From the NCBI GenBank assembly GCA_036850595.1, contig CM072156.1:12348326-12412325 (forward strand): a DNA stretch of 64,000 nucleotides. Reading direction: 5' to 3'. This DNA comes from Rhyacichthys aspro (Eukaryota > Chordata > Actinopteri > Gobiiformes > Rhyacichthyidae). Shown here piece after piece: positions 1-13,539 of the stretch; the first letter of the stretch is position 1, and every line of letters begins with the position of its first letter. The position numbers and the translations under genes were made by a program. The notes beneath the pieces are model-generated. The model searched no databases. It was given only the letters and a program-made list of their open reading frames with translations, and was not told where the DNA came from.

Positions 1-250
1 TTATTGCAGTATTTCACTTTAAGTTAACTTAGAGTAAATGGTGGTCAATTGAAGCCTGTAGAAGCCCATATAAAACAAGAAATGTTATGTATATTTTAAA
101 TATCTTTACTATTTTTAAAGAGCAATCAAATACAAAGACTCTACATGGGAATGTGTCATTTTCAGCTCAACTAACATTATTCTGCTGTTGATTTTACAAT
201 TTACCTATGTAACTGGTTTTCAGTCTTGTTTTTTTCTGCTCTGTTTTTAG

Positions 251-3200
251 GAAGTACAATGGTCACATAGACAATAAGCCACTAACAGTTCCTAAGGACA
301 TAGACTTGCAACTAGAGACTAAATGCATCACAGAAGTGGACACATTAGGTGACGATCTATTTGATTTGTTGCTTTCATTCGATTTTGTTCTGATTATTCA
401 GTCTTAAGTGTGCCAGTGCTCTAATTATTCTGTTTGGTCTCGCAGCGCTGCACTACTTCCCTGAGTTCCAGTGGTTGGTGGATTTCACATTGGCAGCAAC
501 TATGGTGTATCTGATAACAGAACTCTACTACAGCGTGGCTCAGCCCTCGGGAGAGATGAACATCAGTGTGGTGTGGTGCCTGCTCGTACTCGCCTTTGTC
601 ATGTATCCTTGCATCGGTCGGTCCTTACATCTTGGTTAGCCTTTTTTTTTTTTTTTTTTATCAAACCCTTTTTATCAGTGCTGTAGTGTCAGCTGCTCTT
701 TAAATTGGTTCTGTATCTACACTAAGGATCTTCTGTTCATAAGGTGGTTCCAGCTGAACAAACATGCTTTATAATGCAGAGGTGTTTATTAATTTAAATG
801 ATTTGTTTGCTATTTTTTGTTTCTCACTGAAATATACAGATAGAGCTCAAAGATTTCCTTGGCATTTACATTATGTTCACTTTGGCCATTCTATATATTG
901 GGTCATTTATTAACATTACATTATTTATCCATAGGAGACTCCAAGTCATTCTTGTTTGATTGTGCATATCCAGCAATAACCGTTAGAGACTATAAAATGA
1001 CCCCTACTAGGTGCTTGCACCTTCATGTTCCACGGCTACCTGCTATTTTGCCACCTGAATGATGGTTAAATAATATGCATTATCCTTGCCACCAACCCCA
1101 GGGATCAATCTTTCCACTGCTTCTGGTCGGACCGGCACACCACGCGGTCAGAATGTGTGTTATTTCCTGCCCACATTGTAGATTGGAGGTCCACTTTTCA
1201 TAGTCAGTCTCACTTATACACCTGGGGAAAAGGACAGAATGTACAATGTAGAGGAAGACGAGGGAATACAATTTGTGTTTTAATAGGTCTCTTGATTTCA
1301 GTTTTATTATTTCAGCTCTGATGAGATGTTTCAATACACATTTCAAATCGGTTTGGTATGGGTAATTCCTGAAGAAGCGTGTATTTCTACTGCTATGTAA
1401 ACAGCATTGTGTTTCTGTATCAGTTAAAAATTGTATTTGCAAACTTTCAGAACATACAGTTGTTGCCATGTATGAGAATAACAGAGAGGATATCCTCCTT
1501 TAAGAGGCGTAAAGTACTTCTGAACAAAGAAACACTTTTCTAGGTTTTAGGGACCCAGTGTCACATTTAGAGATTGTATTTAATAAAAAACAAACTTATG
1601 TTTCAAAAGGACAGCATAAAATGCCAAGTACTATTAGGAATGAAAACAGCTGTTGATGTGTCTTTGAACAAAATACATTTAGCATCATTGCTACTTGGAT
1701 GGAGTATTTGTCACATGAATATCACACTGTGTAAGGATTCACTATCTACTCAATCACTGCCTAATCACCTGATTGCAGTGTTAAGCTTCCACATTATTGG
1801 AAAATTAAGGCAAGGATTTACTAAAGTGGTATAGTACGTTTATTTGGGATGCTTTGTATCCCATTTGGAATTGGACATTGACCTATTCCATACCTCCCCA
1901 GTGAAAACGAGGCTTAAGACACTATTCTGTTCATCACAGTCTACATCTGTGCCACACATCATTTCACTACTAAATCATGATTGTATTACTCTACAATGGT
2001 TGCTATATACCTGACTGTTAAATAATTTGATAGATAGGCTTCTACTGTGTATAAGTTGTAGGTCACAAGATACATTCAGAATTGTTGATGTTGGACAGGT
2101 TTCTGTTTTGGCCTGAAAAAGAGTGAAACTTTGTCCTGCTGTCACATGTAATTATGCTGGAATGGTTTCCTCTATACAGAGACCCAAACTACTATTCAGC
2201 CTCTGTTAAGGTGCTGTTTAGTATGTGTTATGAACCACTGATTTCCCCTTAACTTCTTCACAGTAAGACCTTGTTTTCTCTCACGGCGCACTACTTTAAG
2301 CTGGAAGAAGGAGGAGAGCGCTCACTTTGCATTACGTTTGCTTTCTTCTTTTTTGTCAAAGCCATGGCCATCCTCATAGTCACTGAAAATTACCTGGAGT
2401 TTGGTCTGGAAAGTGGTAAGTGCACTTTTAACTCCGCTATCAGTTGTCTCGTTGTGTTAGTTTAGTTACCATTAGAGTCACTAACATTACTCGATTTTTA
2501 GGTTTTGCAAACTTCTCTGACAGTGCTCTACAGTTTCTGGAGCACCAGGGCTTAGAGTCCCAGTAAGTACACTCTGTTGTTTTCATTGCATGCATTCTCT
2601 TCCCTGATGATTTTTTTTTATAGCTTTAGCTTGTGAACCTGCTGTAGTGTCTTACTGTGTTATTTTTTATGTCCTTCACAGGGGTCCAATATCCAAACTC
2701 ACTTTCAAACTCATCTTGGCTCTGCTTTGTTCTCTTATTGGAGCTTTCCTAACATTTCCTGGTCTACGATTGGCTCAGATGCACCTAGATGCACTAAATC
2801 TGACAACTGGCAAATTTACTCAGTGAGTTCACCAAAATAAGTGGATTTACGTTTGACTTTTATTTAATGCACTTTATATATACAGAGTCATGAGTAGAAA
2901 CACTAAGAGGTGGAAAGTCTGTTAATGTATTATTTATATATCAGTTTCTATTGTGTTTTTATATATGTTAGCATTTATTAATGCATATCATGCTTAAATG
3001 TTTCTATTCTCCTCTGGAGTCCATGTAAAGTGCAGTTAGACTTGTCTCCTACTATTTAGTGTATGTCAGATTGGAAGGAGCCCAGTGTGAGTCAGTTGAA
3101 GGCTGGAGATGAATTCTATTTTTGAACCTCCTGTGTGCCATGTCTAGGACCATGAGAGGGGAGCCGTGTAGGGCGCACATGACACTTACATAATCCACTT

Positions 3201-4522
3201 TGGCAGAGCAGACTCTCCAAAATGGCCTCCTCTTCCTATTCTCTCCTTACTGTCATGAGCCTAGATTCACAGACCTTGTCACTAACAAAGAATGTTATGG
3301 AACCATCTGAGTCTTCAGCCTTTTACTGAGGGCCTTTATTTTGGGTTGTGTTAATGTAATGTTTTTTTATGGAACTCATTTACTTCCTTGTTTCCTTAGG
3401 ACTCTGCTTCATATCAACTTCCTATCACCTCTTATTATGGTCTTGCTGTGGGTTAAGCCCATTACCAAGGACTACATTATGAATCCCACTCTGGGAAAGG
3501 AGAGTGTGCCTTTGTAAGTAAAAGTTTATTAGCACCAGCCACTGTGTAAATTTAATGCTATCCATCACTTTGTGCTCCCAGGTATTCTCTCATTTTGGCT
3601 GTTAATTCTTATAAATAGTCTTGACAATGACGGAACAGAAATGTGGTAAATGTTAGACCAGATACATGACTGACATGTCTCTATTACCAGAATGACTGAG
3701 CAAACGTTTGACACGCTGCGGTTGTGGGTCATCATACTGCTGTGTGCACTGCGACTCGCTATGATGCGACATCACTTGCAGGCCTACCTCAATCTGGCCC
3801 AGAAGGGTGTGGACCAGATGAAGAAGGAGGCAGGGCGCATAAGTACTGTTGATCTACAGAAGATGGTAAATGAAAATGCACATTTCTGAGCAATTATGTT
3901 TTATTCAAATATTTACAAAAATATTTACAAAAAAATATAACTTATAAAGGTGGCATGCATTTTCATAACTTCATAACTTTATAAAATGTATAATCTTATT
4001 TACTAGGTAGGTATGTGACATATGCCTGTACTGAATATTTTTTCAGGTTGCACGTGTTTTTTACTACTTGTGTGTAATAGCACTACAGTATGTGGCACCC
4101 CTAGTAATGCTGCTGCATACAACTTTGCTGCTAAAAACCTTAGGTAGGTCACAACATTTTTTATGTATTTATTAGCATTTCTCATTGGCTGCAGCTGTTA
4201 AGCCCTTAGCTTGTCTGTTGCAGGTGGACACTCCTGGGTTGTCTATCCTGAAGAAGACCTGCCTTGCACCCAAGAAATGGACTCTGGCCCTGCAGTGTCA
4301 GCAGCGACGCCGACCGCTGGCCCGACAGGAGCCTCGGTGCTAGAGACAGGAGCGCGGGCATCTGTGGCCCAGCTCTCAGTGGCCCTGGGAGGTCTGAGGA
4401 CTGTATTCAGCCCATTGCTTTTCCGGGGTCTTTTCTCATTCTTTACATGGTGGATTGCTGCCTGTCTTTTCTCTACGTCCCTCTTTGGCCTCTTTTACCA
4501 TCAGTACCTAATGGCAGCATAG
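251..4522 (+). CDS. tmem161b: Transmembrane protein 161B, 3' nine coding exons (5' end outside window)
   Basis: Nine exons with GT-AG introns join in one frame: 251-348, 446-602, 2264-2415, 2502-2562, 2682-2822, 3400-3513, 3691-3865, 4047-4143 and 4224-4522 (TAG). They give about 430 of roughly 487 residues; the amino-terminal exons lie left of base 1. About eight hydrophobic segments are visible, for example VVWCLLVLAF, LCITFAFFFFVKAM, WVIILLCALRLAMM and, near the end, TWWIAACLFSTSLFGLF. The soluble stretch TKDYIMNPTLGKES and the LRLAQMHLDALNLTT motif match the TMEM161 family. I call the B paralogue because ccnh and rasa1 follow, as in mammals. The loop encoded at the start of the last exon is rich in Ala, Gly and Thr and differs strongly from the mammalian one, while the final membrane segment is well kept. 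The family has no known enzymatic motif; loss in vertebrates affects cardiac rhythm and brain development. Confidence 0.96.
603..2263 (+). other. tmem161b intron, 1.66 kb
   Basis: Longest visible intron of tmem161b. It starts with a weak donor (GTATCC) and ends with CACAG. It is AT-rich with a T17-type run near 643-659. The short open frames inside (for example a 129-codon frame on the minus strand at 1080-1469) have no recognisable family and no splice context. I see no RNA gene or repeat family. Confidence 0.85.
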
Positions 4523-5321
4523 CATTGGCAGCCCATTAGTGTCAGACAGCTCCCTACAAAAAGGCATGTGCCGGAGCAATGGAAGCCTAAAGAAGATTCT
4601 GCTCCTCAACTAATCCTACCCTCAAGACTGACCATATCATTGGACCCTCCGGTTCAACTTACAGTGCTTCCTTCACAGACTCACAGTTTTTATGGCTGTG
4701 ACCACATCATTTTTTGGAGAGCAATGAAGATTTATACACTTAAATACAGACTGAATTGTAAGTCTATAACTTGTGCCAGTGGTGTTGGCACAGTACCAAA
4801 ATTTCTGTCAAGTTTTTATCTGACATCTTAAATGCTGAATGATATTAATCACTTGGTGGGAAATGTTTGGTGTTTACTGTTCGAATGAGGAAATGGTAAT
4901 TATTTCCAATTGTTACAAAATACAAACACAGTTGTTGATTATGGGAACTAATGCCCTTTAAATTAGTTAATGATTAAGTTTTTCATAGTTTATGTGCTTG
5001 CCCGAAGGGACCATGATATGACTTATTTATTTGAGACAAGTTTTAAAGACACAGCAATTAGCTCACAGTTTGTTTCCTACATAAAGGACTAATTTAACTT
5101 ATGAACCCCAAATGATCCAACTCTTGGCTTAAGTGTCTTAGAAGAAAGTCTTAAATCAACAGGATTCATGGCATCTCTGTTTTGAAGAGAATAGCAGCTC
5201 ATGGTCTATTGTCTGACTGAAATACAACCTACAAAGATCTGTGCCTGCAGAGGAGTAGTGGAAACTGGGAGTTTTAAAAGTGTCTGGTTGATACCTGCCA
5301 TTAAGAACAATAGTAGTTTTG

Positions 5322-5327
5322 AATAAA
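5322..5327 (+). terminator. Candidate proximal polyA signal of tmem161b
   Basis: AATAAA hexamer 800 bases after the stop codon, followed by T- and GT-rich sequence. The choice between this and the distal hexamer cannot be made without transcript data. Confidence 0.4.
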
Positions 5328-6389
5328 TGTGTTCTAATAGATTTTGCATTTGTGTTGTGTAGTTTTACCTGAGCCATTTTGGAAAACATAAGAGAATATA
5401 AAACTCTTGTTCAGTGGTTTGTGATTAAAAGGGAGAGCAGCATTTAGGCTTAGCCTTAGTCCTGGCCTGTGCTGATGTTCCTGTGTAAACAGGTCTCCGC
5501 TGTATTCTGAAAGGGCATTGAGAAGTTGAGATGATGTCAGATAGTGTTGATAAGCTAACGCCTTCTTTTTGTTTTCTACTTCTATCCTGCCATTGCTTTT
5601 AACATTAAAACATCAATTTGTTTTTATGCTTTTTCATTGAAAATGTGGCTTTGTAATATTCTTTCTTAATAATGGTGCCAAGTGAGTCTGCTCCCCTTGA
5701 AGGTGTCTATTGACTGGACTACAAACATGGGTCCGCTGTTTCCAGTATTTTTCAGTGTTTAAAATTCTCTGGTGGCACACACAAATAGCCCAATGTCTGC
5801 TCTAAAGAGGAATGTAAGGTGTCAGACAGAATATAGGTCACACCCGGCGTCTCACCGTTTCTTTGCAATCATCAAGGAGCTGTTCTCACTGAATTGTGTC
5901 TCATTGATGACTTGTACAAAACTCTCAGTCCAGCAGCACTATATAACATTTCTGAGTCTTAGCTTGAGTGTTTCTACATCTTGGGGAATATGCACATAAT
6001 GAATGTATTAATCCTGTTTAATTTCTAGATTATTTTCAATTAATTATTTGTTAGGCGAGTTGACTTCAACTCCCACCCCTGCACTTCCAATCTCTCTTGT
6101 CTACTACCTGCTAAATGTATGTGTTGAGCAAAGTCTTTGAGAATAATTATAAACGTTTGGCAAATGTGGGGCATGTAAACATTTCTCTTTTTTAAGAGTC
6201 CATGTTGACCTAAATCAGTTGTTAATGAGTTTGACAAATCAATTTCTGATTAACATTTTCTTGTTTAAATTATTTTAATGGTTAGCTGAGTAGCTGGAAT
6301 ACTTTAAGAGTTTATTGGCCTAATCAGGCCCAATCTGTTCTGTTTGTCACCACAAAGTGTTTTTTATTCCTTGTTGATTTCATGAAGTA

Positions 6390-6413
6390 ACACACACACA
6401 CACACACACACAC
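6390..6413. repeat. (AC)n microsatellite, 12 copies
   Basis: Uninterrupted AC dinucleotide run of 24 bases. Confidence 0.95.
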
Positions 6414-6453
6414 TGTTCTCATGTATTTATTTCTGCTTTAGATTTTTGTCTTA

Positions 6454-6459
6454 AATAAA
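6454..6459 (+). terminator. Candidate distal polyA signal of tmem161b
   Basis: AATAAA hexamer within TTAAATAAATGATG, followed about 15 bases later by a T-rich stretch. Confidence 0.4.
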
Positions 6460-7199
6460 TGATGTTCTTTACAATATTTTCTTGGCTCTAACTCTAACTC
6501 GTATTTAAAGAAAATTGTTTATTTTCATCATTTTTTTTTTAAATGGACTATGGTTAGTCTTCAGTCACAAACAGGGCTGTGCCAGTCTTCTTTAAAAAGA
6601 GGATAGATAGATTCTCTTCACTATTAGTGAAAAACTGTATATGTATTTAGTCACCCCACTACTAAAGTCGTGGTTGTGCTTTTAAAAGGGCAGATTCTTT
6701 CTGTTTGTGAAAAGGACACAAAGAAAAAGCAGCCAGGAATGTGAATTTACATACATCTTCTCCAAATATGTAAGGTTGGAGGTGAGTGAAAGTTGAAGTC
6801 TAAAAAGTGGCTTGGCAGAATACATTTCTAAATGCAGAAATGAATGTGAAGTAGTTCCCTTACATATGCCTGAACATTCGATTTATACCATGTGTGAAAA
6901 AGATCAAATATTTAAACACACTGAAGAGATTTGTACAGCTGTGTTTCTGTTTGTGATATTCAGCCTTGACATTAAATTCCACACTGAATATGTTGCTACT
7001 TCCGAAAAGGTGTAGACATGCCCTACTGAGATTCACTTTCTGGACTCCCCTAATATAAAGTGACAAACTAACAAGCTGTTCGTAGTGTAGCCAGTGCTTT
7101 GTAATTTATTTTTAGCCTTAGCAAAGATTTTCAATTGTATGTTTTAACCAATTCTCAAGTTATGTGTGATGCTGCTAAGTAATAGAGTAATTTTATTTT

Positions 7200-7660
7200 G
7201 GCATCATGAAATATAAAACAAGTCTAACGGGCACTGATTTGGGCAGTCAGTTAGTGGCCAATGATGATGTTTGCTTTTGTTTGCAGCAGCTATTGGCATT
7301 GTATAAGGGATGGAATTAAACAACAGTCCGCTTAATGCACATCCCATTCTCTGGGAATAACACTAGGCCAGTTAATACAGGCCTTGAGTGTCATTGTTAA
7401 CATGAGCAGGAAAACTCGGCCAAGGCATTCACTTCTACGTAGACAGATCAATAAGACAGCTTCCAAAACAAACCAGTGGAGAGCTTCTATTATCCCCTTC
7501 AAGTGGGCCCTATTCACAGAGTTCCCCTTCTCCGTAGACCAGTCCGTGGACATTCAGAACGAGGAGTGGGACCCCCTCCCTCTGTCCATGCCCCCCAGCA
7601 CTTCTGTCCCGAACACAGCCTGAAGAAGTGAAGACCTTGTGGAGGAGTAAGCATATAATA
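7200..7660. promoter_or_regulatory. Candidate conserved non-coding element
   Basis: Higher-complexity block set in AT-rich DNA. It holds TAAT-type homeodomain cores (CTTAATGCAC, AGTTAATACAG) and balanced base composition. An open 79-codon frame crosses it (7384-7623), but its product matches nothing and another frame on the opposite strand overlaps it, so I favour a regulatory element. Conservation is unverified. Confidence 0.3.
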
Positions 7661-7720
7661 GAGTCCCCCTGTCTAGGCACACAATCCTACATCGTCAGGT
7701 CGATCAGCCATACTCCACGA

Positions 7721-9055
7721 GTGACCTGACCTTGTGCGCTGAATAGCCTAAAAAAAAAAGAAAGAAAGAGAAGGGACTTTACTTCAATCCATCTCGTATG
7801 ACCCTTTAGTCAATAATAATTTCTGAACATAAAGACAAAGATAAGACAAAACACAAGACAAAAAAGTTTAGTTGGTGTTGTCTCTAAATTTACAGAAAGA
7901 ACAATGCTTACTTCTGTATTAAAAGAATAAATGTATAACTATACATGTACTAAAAACATGGATCCTTGCAGAGTTTATTTAAGTTATTAAAAATGTACAA
8001 TTCCACCATTTTGAGTCAGTTGGAATGTTAATGTAAGTATTTCTAAGGTACTGTAGGATGGGAAAAAAATTGTGGGAAAACTGAGATCATCAGGAGTACT
8101 GATGTGTACACACACAGCACATAATTGCTGGAATCAGGTTATAGTTCAAATAAAAACAAACAAACAAAAAAAACAACAAAAAAACCCACAGATTTTAGCC
8201 ACAAAAAAAATGCAATCCATGGGCACTAGGAGTGGTCATTTCTAAACATTTTCCATTTTTTACCAAAGGAACAATCCACAGAAACAGGCATTATCTTGAA
8301 AATATTGTGAGAGACCAGTTAAAAGAGCAGAGAAACAGAGCTAATCTTCTGACCAAGCAAAGCATATTTAAATGTGGTCATGGTTCATGAATGAGGTCTA
8401 GTGCCACAGAAGGAGAAATATGAAATGGCTGACTGCCCTCATGGTAATCACCACTGCTTTTACATTTATTCTTCTGCAGATGAACATTGTTCCTTTGGGG
8501 TTTCTGTGCTTCATTGTTGTAGGCAGCTTTAATTAGCAGCTTCCTGCTGCTGTCTGTGCTGGTACTTGTATTTACATTCAAATGAACTGCATCTTTTTAA
8601 AGCTTAATGCAAACCAACAATGATGATTTGCATTTTTATAATTACATATAGACTGTTATTAGTCCACAACATACCTGAATGCTTTTCAATATTAGAAGAG
8701 TAATACCTAACTGTCCATATGTAATACTGTATGTCTGTCATACACAGAGGACAATGAATTACACAAACCCTTTGTGTTCACGCATAAAAAGTTGTCCATA
8801 AATTAACACAAGCTTCAGAGTTTCAAAATGTAACCAAAGGATTTCAAGGAGCAATGTCATGTGAATAAATCATGACGCGCTGAATACAAAGATCAGTATT
8901 TTTTTCTTAATATGTTATTTTAGATTGAAAACACATTGTCAGTTCCTGTTTAATTTTGATCTGCTTTGCTCAGGTCAATAATAATACAATAATAACACAA
9001 TTTCATCAAGTATCTAAAATGTTCAATGTATCAGCATAAATTAGTAGGAGCTATG
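7721..9055. other. AT-rich spacer
   Basis: AT-rich DNA with A-runs near 8166-8210 and one octamer, ATTTGCAT, at 8626-8633. No gene or repeat family is recognised. Confidence 0.6.
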
Positions 9056-9059
9056 TTGT

Positions 9060-9420
9060 TCTCTCTTGAATTCATGTCAACACTCTCCTCCCAACAACCA
9101 ACAGAATAGGCTGCCCTCTAGTGCCACTGACTATGTGTGACACACAGTCAGGGGGGAGGGGTGCTGCTTGTTGCTTGCTTTAGCAGAATGCCAGCTTTTT
9201 CTGTGCCATCCAATCAGAGAGCGGCTGGCTAACACGCTCATACACCCAGCGGAACTGGGTGGCGAATGCAAATGCTCCCCAAGATCAAGGTTTCTCCTTG
9301 GCAATGGCGCGCCACTTGTTTCTCTCCCTTTCATGTTCGGGTGATGATGATGATAATAAGAGAGGAGGACGGGCCTCAGATTGAGCCAAGGCACAAGAAG
9401 CATCAATGAAATCTTTCATA
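9060..9420. promoter_or_regulatory. Candidate conserved non-coding element with octamer and CCAAT
   Basis: GC-richer block containing CCAAT in ATCCAATCAGAG near 9207, an octamer ATGCAAAT at 9266-9273, an AscI-like palindrome GGCGCGCC near 9306 and a TGATGATGATGAT run near 9342. No coding frame with family similarity. A regulatory role is inference. Confidence 0.35.
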
Positions 9421-10189
9421 TGAAATGCTGCATCACATGACATTAGTGTCATTCACAGGAGCTGTTTGACTGACACATTATTAGAAAAATTGTGAGAAAT
9501 GCACCATTGTCTTCATCCATTTTTCATGTTTGAATTGCTGACACTTTTGCCAATGCGGAGCTCTGAACTGGGACAAAGGAGCTGTAGCCTACATCCCATT
9601 TTTCCCAGGGTTGTGTTCTCCTTGCTTTTGCAAAAGACAGAATTAATAAAGTAACAAACATAGGTCTATAATTGCTTCCTTTGTGCTTCTCAAATAAACA
9701 CGAACACGGGTGAAACGGGTATCATGTCGCTTAGGGATCTTATTGTTTAGCGTGCCTCGGGTCCAGAAGACTTCATTTGTGACATTATATTATATTAGGC
9801 TGATGATGCACATAGCATTCACAAAGCACTTCAGCCCCCAGGCTTTCATATACATTGATTTAAAGCCACCCTATGTTCCTAATTAACACAAGGCATATCA
9901 CCGCTGCTTTCAGGAAATGTAAGGCTGATTGAAAGAAACATGGCAAATTCTTAACATTGCTCTAGATAGAGGAAGACATGTCTGCTCAATTACCTTCTAG
10001 TGTAGTTTAAATATGACAAATAAATCCCTAATAGAGACAAAATAAATCTATATTTTTTCCAATCACAAAAGTAAAAAAAAAAAAAGAAAAATGTTTACAA
10101 ACATTATAATGATAAAATAAATGCATTTAGAATTAGTCCACTACTCTCTAAACTACAGAAGCTAATTGTTGTAATTATATAATAGAAAG

Positions 10190-10700
10190 GAACATCAGTG
10201 TATAAAATCAACCGTTAGCAATTAGCTGCAAAACACAAAATGACCCAATTGTCATTAGCGGGTTTTTTTCATGCTAATTTTACATTCTGCAGCCTTTAGA
10301 TTTGGTAAGTTGGTTTCCCATTGACCTCAAGTAAACATGAACTTGTTCCGAGACCTCATTGATTGTTTGATCTTGTTGCCGGGCGCAACCCTTGACCTTG
10401 GGCTGTGAACTGACGGCACGCGGGGTGACCACACAGGAGGGTCAGTGGAGTCAAGTCCCGAAGGAGACCAGCCCCTAGTGCACACTCAGATTTTAGCACA
10501 AGGCTGAGCAGCAACAGAGTGCAATTGTTTGTGACTGAGGCCTGGAATACACATGCATCAAGAATAAGGATGTTTCTGCCCGAGAATGTTAAATTATCTG
10601 CATGTCGGTATGTGTGTGTCATCATCTCCATATACACACATGTAACAGGAACTCCAAAGAAAACTTTTCTCTCTTGGCAATATTTCACTGCAAAATATAA
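10190..10700. promoter_or_regulatory. Candidate regulatory block with homeodomain sites and an X-box-like palindrome
   Basis: A cluster of homeodomain cores (AGCAATTAGCTG, GTCATTAGCGGG, GCTAATTTTA) at 10215-10285 is followed by a GC-rich segment with the inverted repeat GTTGC-CGGGC-GCAAC at 10375-10389 and a CCTTGACCTTGG nuclear-receptor-type half-site. The arrangement resembles developmental enhancers. Function unverified. Confidence 0.3.
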
Positions 10701-10949
10701 AACTGGAGCAGCTATAGAAAATGCACAGTGCTTTCATCATTATCAATTTTGTTTCTAATGAAAGAGAGAGAATTATGTATCACTTTTAGCACATTAGGAT
10801 GCAGATATAATATAAAAAATGCTCAACTTCTTTTGAAGGTATTTTTTTATCCTCCCAACAAAGGACTATTATGTGGCTTTGGTGAACGCATATTAAGCAA
10901 GATCAGCAACAATCATTCATCTTCTACAATGCATAACAGAAAATGATGG

Positions 10950-11640
10950 TATTATCTCTGGCGCAGAAGAGGTAAGGAGGACAGCGAAGGTGGATGTATG
11001 TTGGGAACAGAGAGAGGCTCCAACCTCCCCCTTTTGTACGCACAGTTTGGACTATGTGAAAGATTACACTGGTCCAATTTGTTCCCAACTTGAGTGGCCT
11101 CCCAAGTTTCATCCATCAGTCGTTTTCAATGTGCCCAAAGTTCTGAACAAAGTACAGTTAGCTGTGAATGTTGTGGACAGGGGCCGTTGCTAGGGCACAC
11201 TGGGCCGTGGCATTCTTGGCCGTCTGGCGTCCCAGGGTGCAATGGGAGCGCTAGTCTTAGGTATAAGTCACCAGCCGAGGTGAAAAGCACTGTCAGACAG
11301 ATGAAAGGGGTCTTCCCCCAAGTCTCTCTGTGATGAATAATGAAAACGACAGACAAATGTGGGCAGAGAGTTTTAGGACGCCTAAAATCACTCTGAATGC
11401 ATTTCATGTCAATATGTCCCACATTTGAAATCCTTATTATAGATTGGATTTGTAAAAAATGGCTTTCATTGTTCAGGGACATGTCCCCTCACTCACACAC
11501 TCAACTCCTTCGCCCCGGAGTCTGTGCCACACCACCCACCTCTGTCGATGTAACCTAGCAACTATTTAATTAAAATAGCATCAGCAAGCACAGAGGTTTT
11601 CTCCGCCCTTGCAAGGATTTCCTCCATTGGTTTTTGCCAC
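10950..11640. promoter_or_regulatory. Candidate regulatory block with an RFX X-box
   Basis: Mixed-composition block that ends with a match to the RFX X-box consensus, GTAACCTAGCAAC at 11550-11562, and has a weaker X-box-like GTTGCTAGGGCAC at 11186-11198. The open frames here run on both strands and have no family. Confidence 0.3.
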
Positions 11641-13539
11641 ATTGTGAATCAAAAACATGTCTGAAAACCATTTTTTGCTTTGTTAAAAAAAAAAATCCAG
11701 TATGTAATCCTGATTGGACTTATTTTACATGCTTTAACATGGGTTATTATTATGCCGCAGTTGTAAACAATTGAGCCTAGTAGCTCCATGACCTTCACTA
11801 GTCTATCAGCAATAAAAAGGCCTTTCCTCACTTCTCTTCCTACATTTCCTCTTCCAGCCTGGCATTTCTTTGTATGCCAAATCACAGCACCCTCTGTTTG
11901 GAGTTAAAGGACAGATGCCTCTTACCATGATCTACATGTGTGCCAAGCTCGGCCAATACGGAGCAATTAGAGGGAAATGTGAAGCAGCACTGTGTGTCAG
12001 TGAGAATCAGACTCCCTGTCACTCAAAGCACATCCATGACTCTCAGAAACAAACAATGGAGCAATATTCCAGTTCAGGGCTGTCAAAACATAGGACTTTT
12101 CTCTTGCTTTAGCTAATGGACACTGAGGTTATCTGTCTTGTCTTCAGTCTGTGGAATGTAACGTTTGGTATAGTACAGGTGCTCTCTTAGTTTGGTCCTC
12201 TGTCATTACTTACGAAGGAATGCAGAGGAAAGTCATAGCAAATGGCTTTAATGAGCCTTTTTCCAAATGGGTACATTATAGGGTTGACCTCCACTTCAGG
12301 TACATCTGTGCTTTTCACCAAAAATTACACATTTCTCCCTCTTATATCCCACTTTGCCTCTTTTCTCACGCACTATTTCCATTTCTACAGTACTGCAAAA
12401 GCCACTCCAGACACTGCAATTCAAAAAGAAAAAGTGTTAAGAAATGTAAAAGGATAAAATCTCCTGCCTAATAGACACTGAGAGTATCACTTTAAATTCA
12501 TTTTAAAGAGGTGCTGACACTGGACCATTTCCCGTGATCTTTTCAATAAAAGTATCAATGAGCAAAATCCACTTCACAATCAAATATATCTATATTTTAG
12601 CATATGTCTGACAGACTTGACAGACTAAAGGGCTACACTTCTTTTTCCTCTAAATCCAAATTTCTAACTTTAAGCTCTGAATGAATGCACTTTAGAAAGC
12701 TATATGAGCAGTCTTGTGCGTATTATTCTGGTTAATGTAGGGGCACAGGCATAACCTTCAAGGACAAATGTAAAATCATTGGCTCATTGTCATAATTGTA
12801 CATATGCAGCATGTATGTGTGAGATTAATTCTGTAATCATTTGGATTCTCAGTGTTGCCTATAGCACATATAGCCTATGTAAATCCTTAGAGTGTGTTCA
12901 TGCCTCTATTTGCATAATGGCACATGATTTTGACAGGCAGGACGAGAGAGAGGGACCCCTTGACATTTTTATAATGGCACTTTACAGGGTGGACAAGGTT
13001 GGGGGTGGGTAGGATATGAAAGGCAGTTGTGTTGGAACAAAATATAGAGACCTTCAGTGTATGTGGCACTCATGAAGCAAGACAGTGACCTACAGGATGC
13101 TCAGCTCTTCTGCCTTCACTCGGACACAACGGAAACACATGCAAGGTGTAATTTAGGGCCACTTTACTGTGCAACAACAAATACTTTATATACCCATAAA
13201 AACAATATTTCACAACTATGTCAAACCCAGATAGAGTGTGCTTTGCTGTTCTATTAAAACCACATATCACATGGAGTGGCTGTTAAAAATTGTACACAAT
13301 TATAGAAGAAAAAGTCACACATAATATAAGATCACACGCTCCCAGGGGTTCGTGTTAATTCTTTTCACTCCTTTAAGACAGGTTGTGTTGTTCTTTTGCA
13401 CATTATAGCCTCAGTAAATTGAATCCAGCTAGCAGAAATAATCATATTCAAAATGATTAAAACATTTTATGAAATTACAATTTTGTTGTGGGCTACATCT
13501 GTCAAATAATATCGAGCAAACACGTCCCTTGTCAATATG

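Larger units (their letters stand above)
4523..6480 (+). other. tmem161b 3' UTR and downstream flank
   Basis: AT-rich DNA after the stop codon with no credible coding frame. Candidate polyadenylation signals AATAAA occur at 5322-5327 and 6454-6459. Either could end the transcript, so the UTR would be about 0.8 or 1.95 kb. A CA microsatellite lies at 6390-6413, just before the distal signal. Confidence 0.6.
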
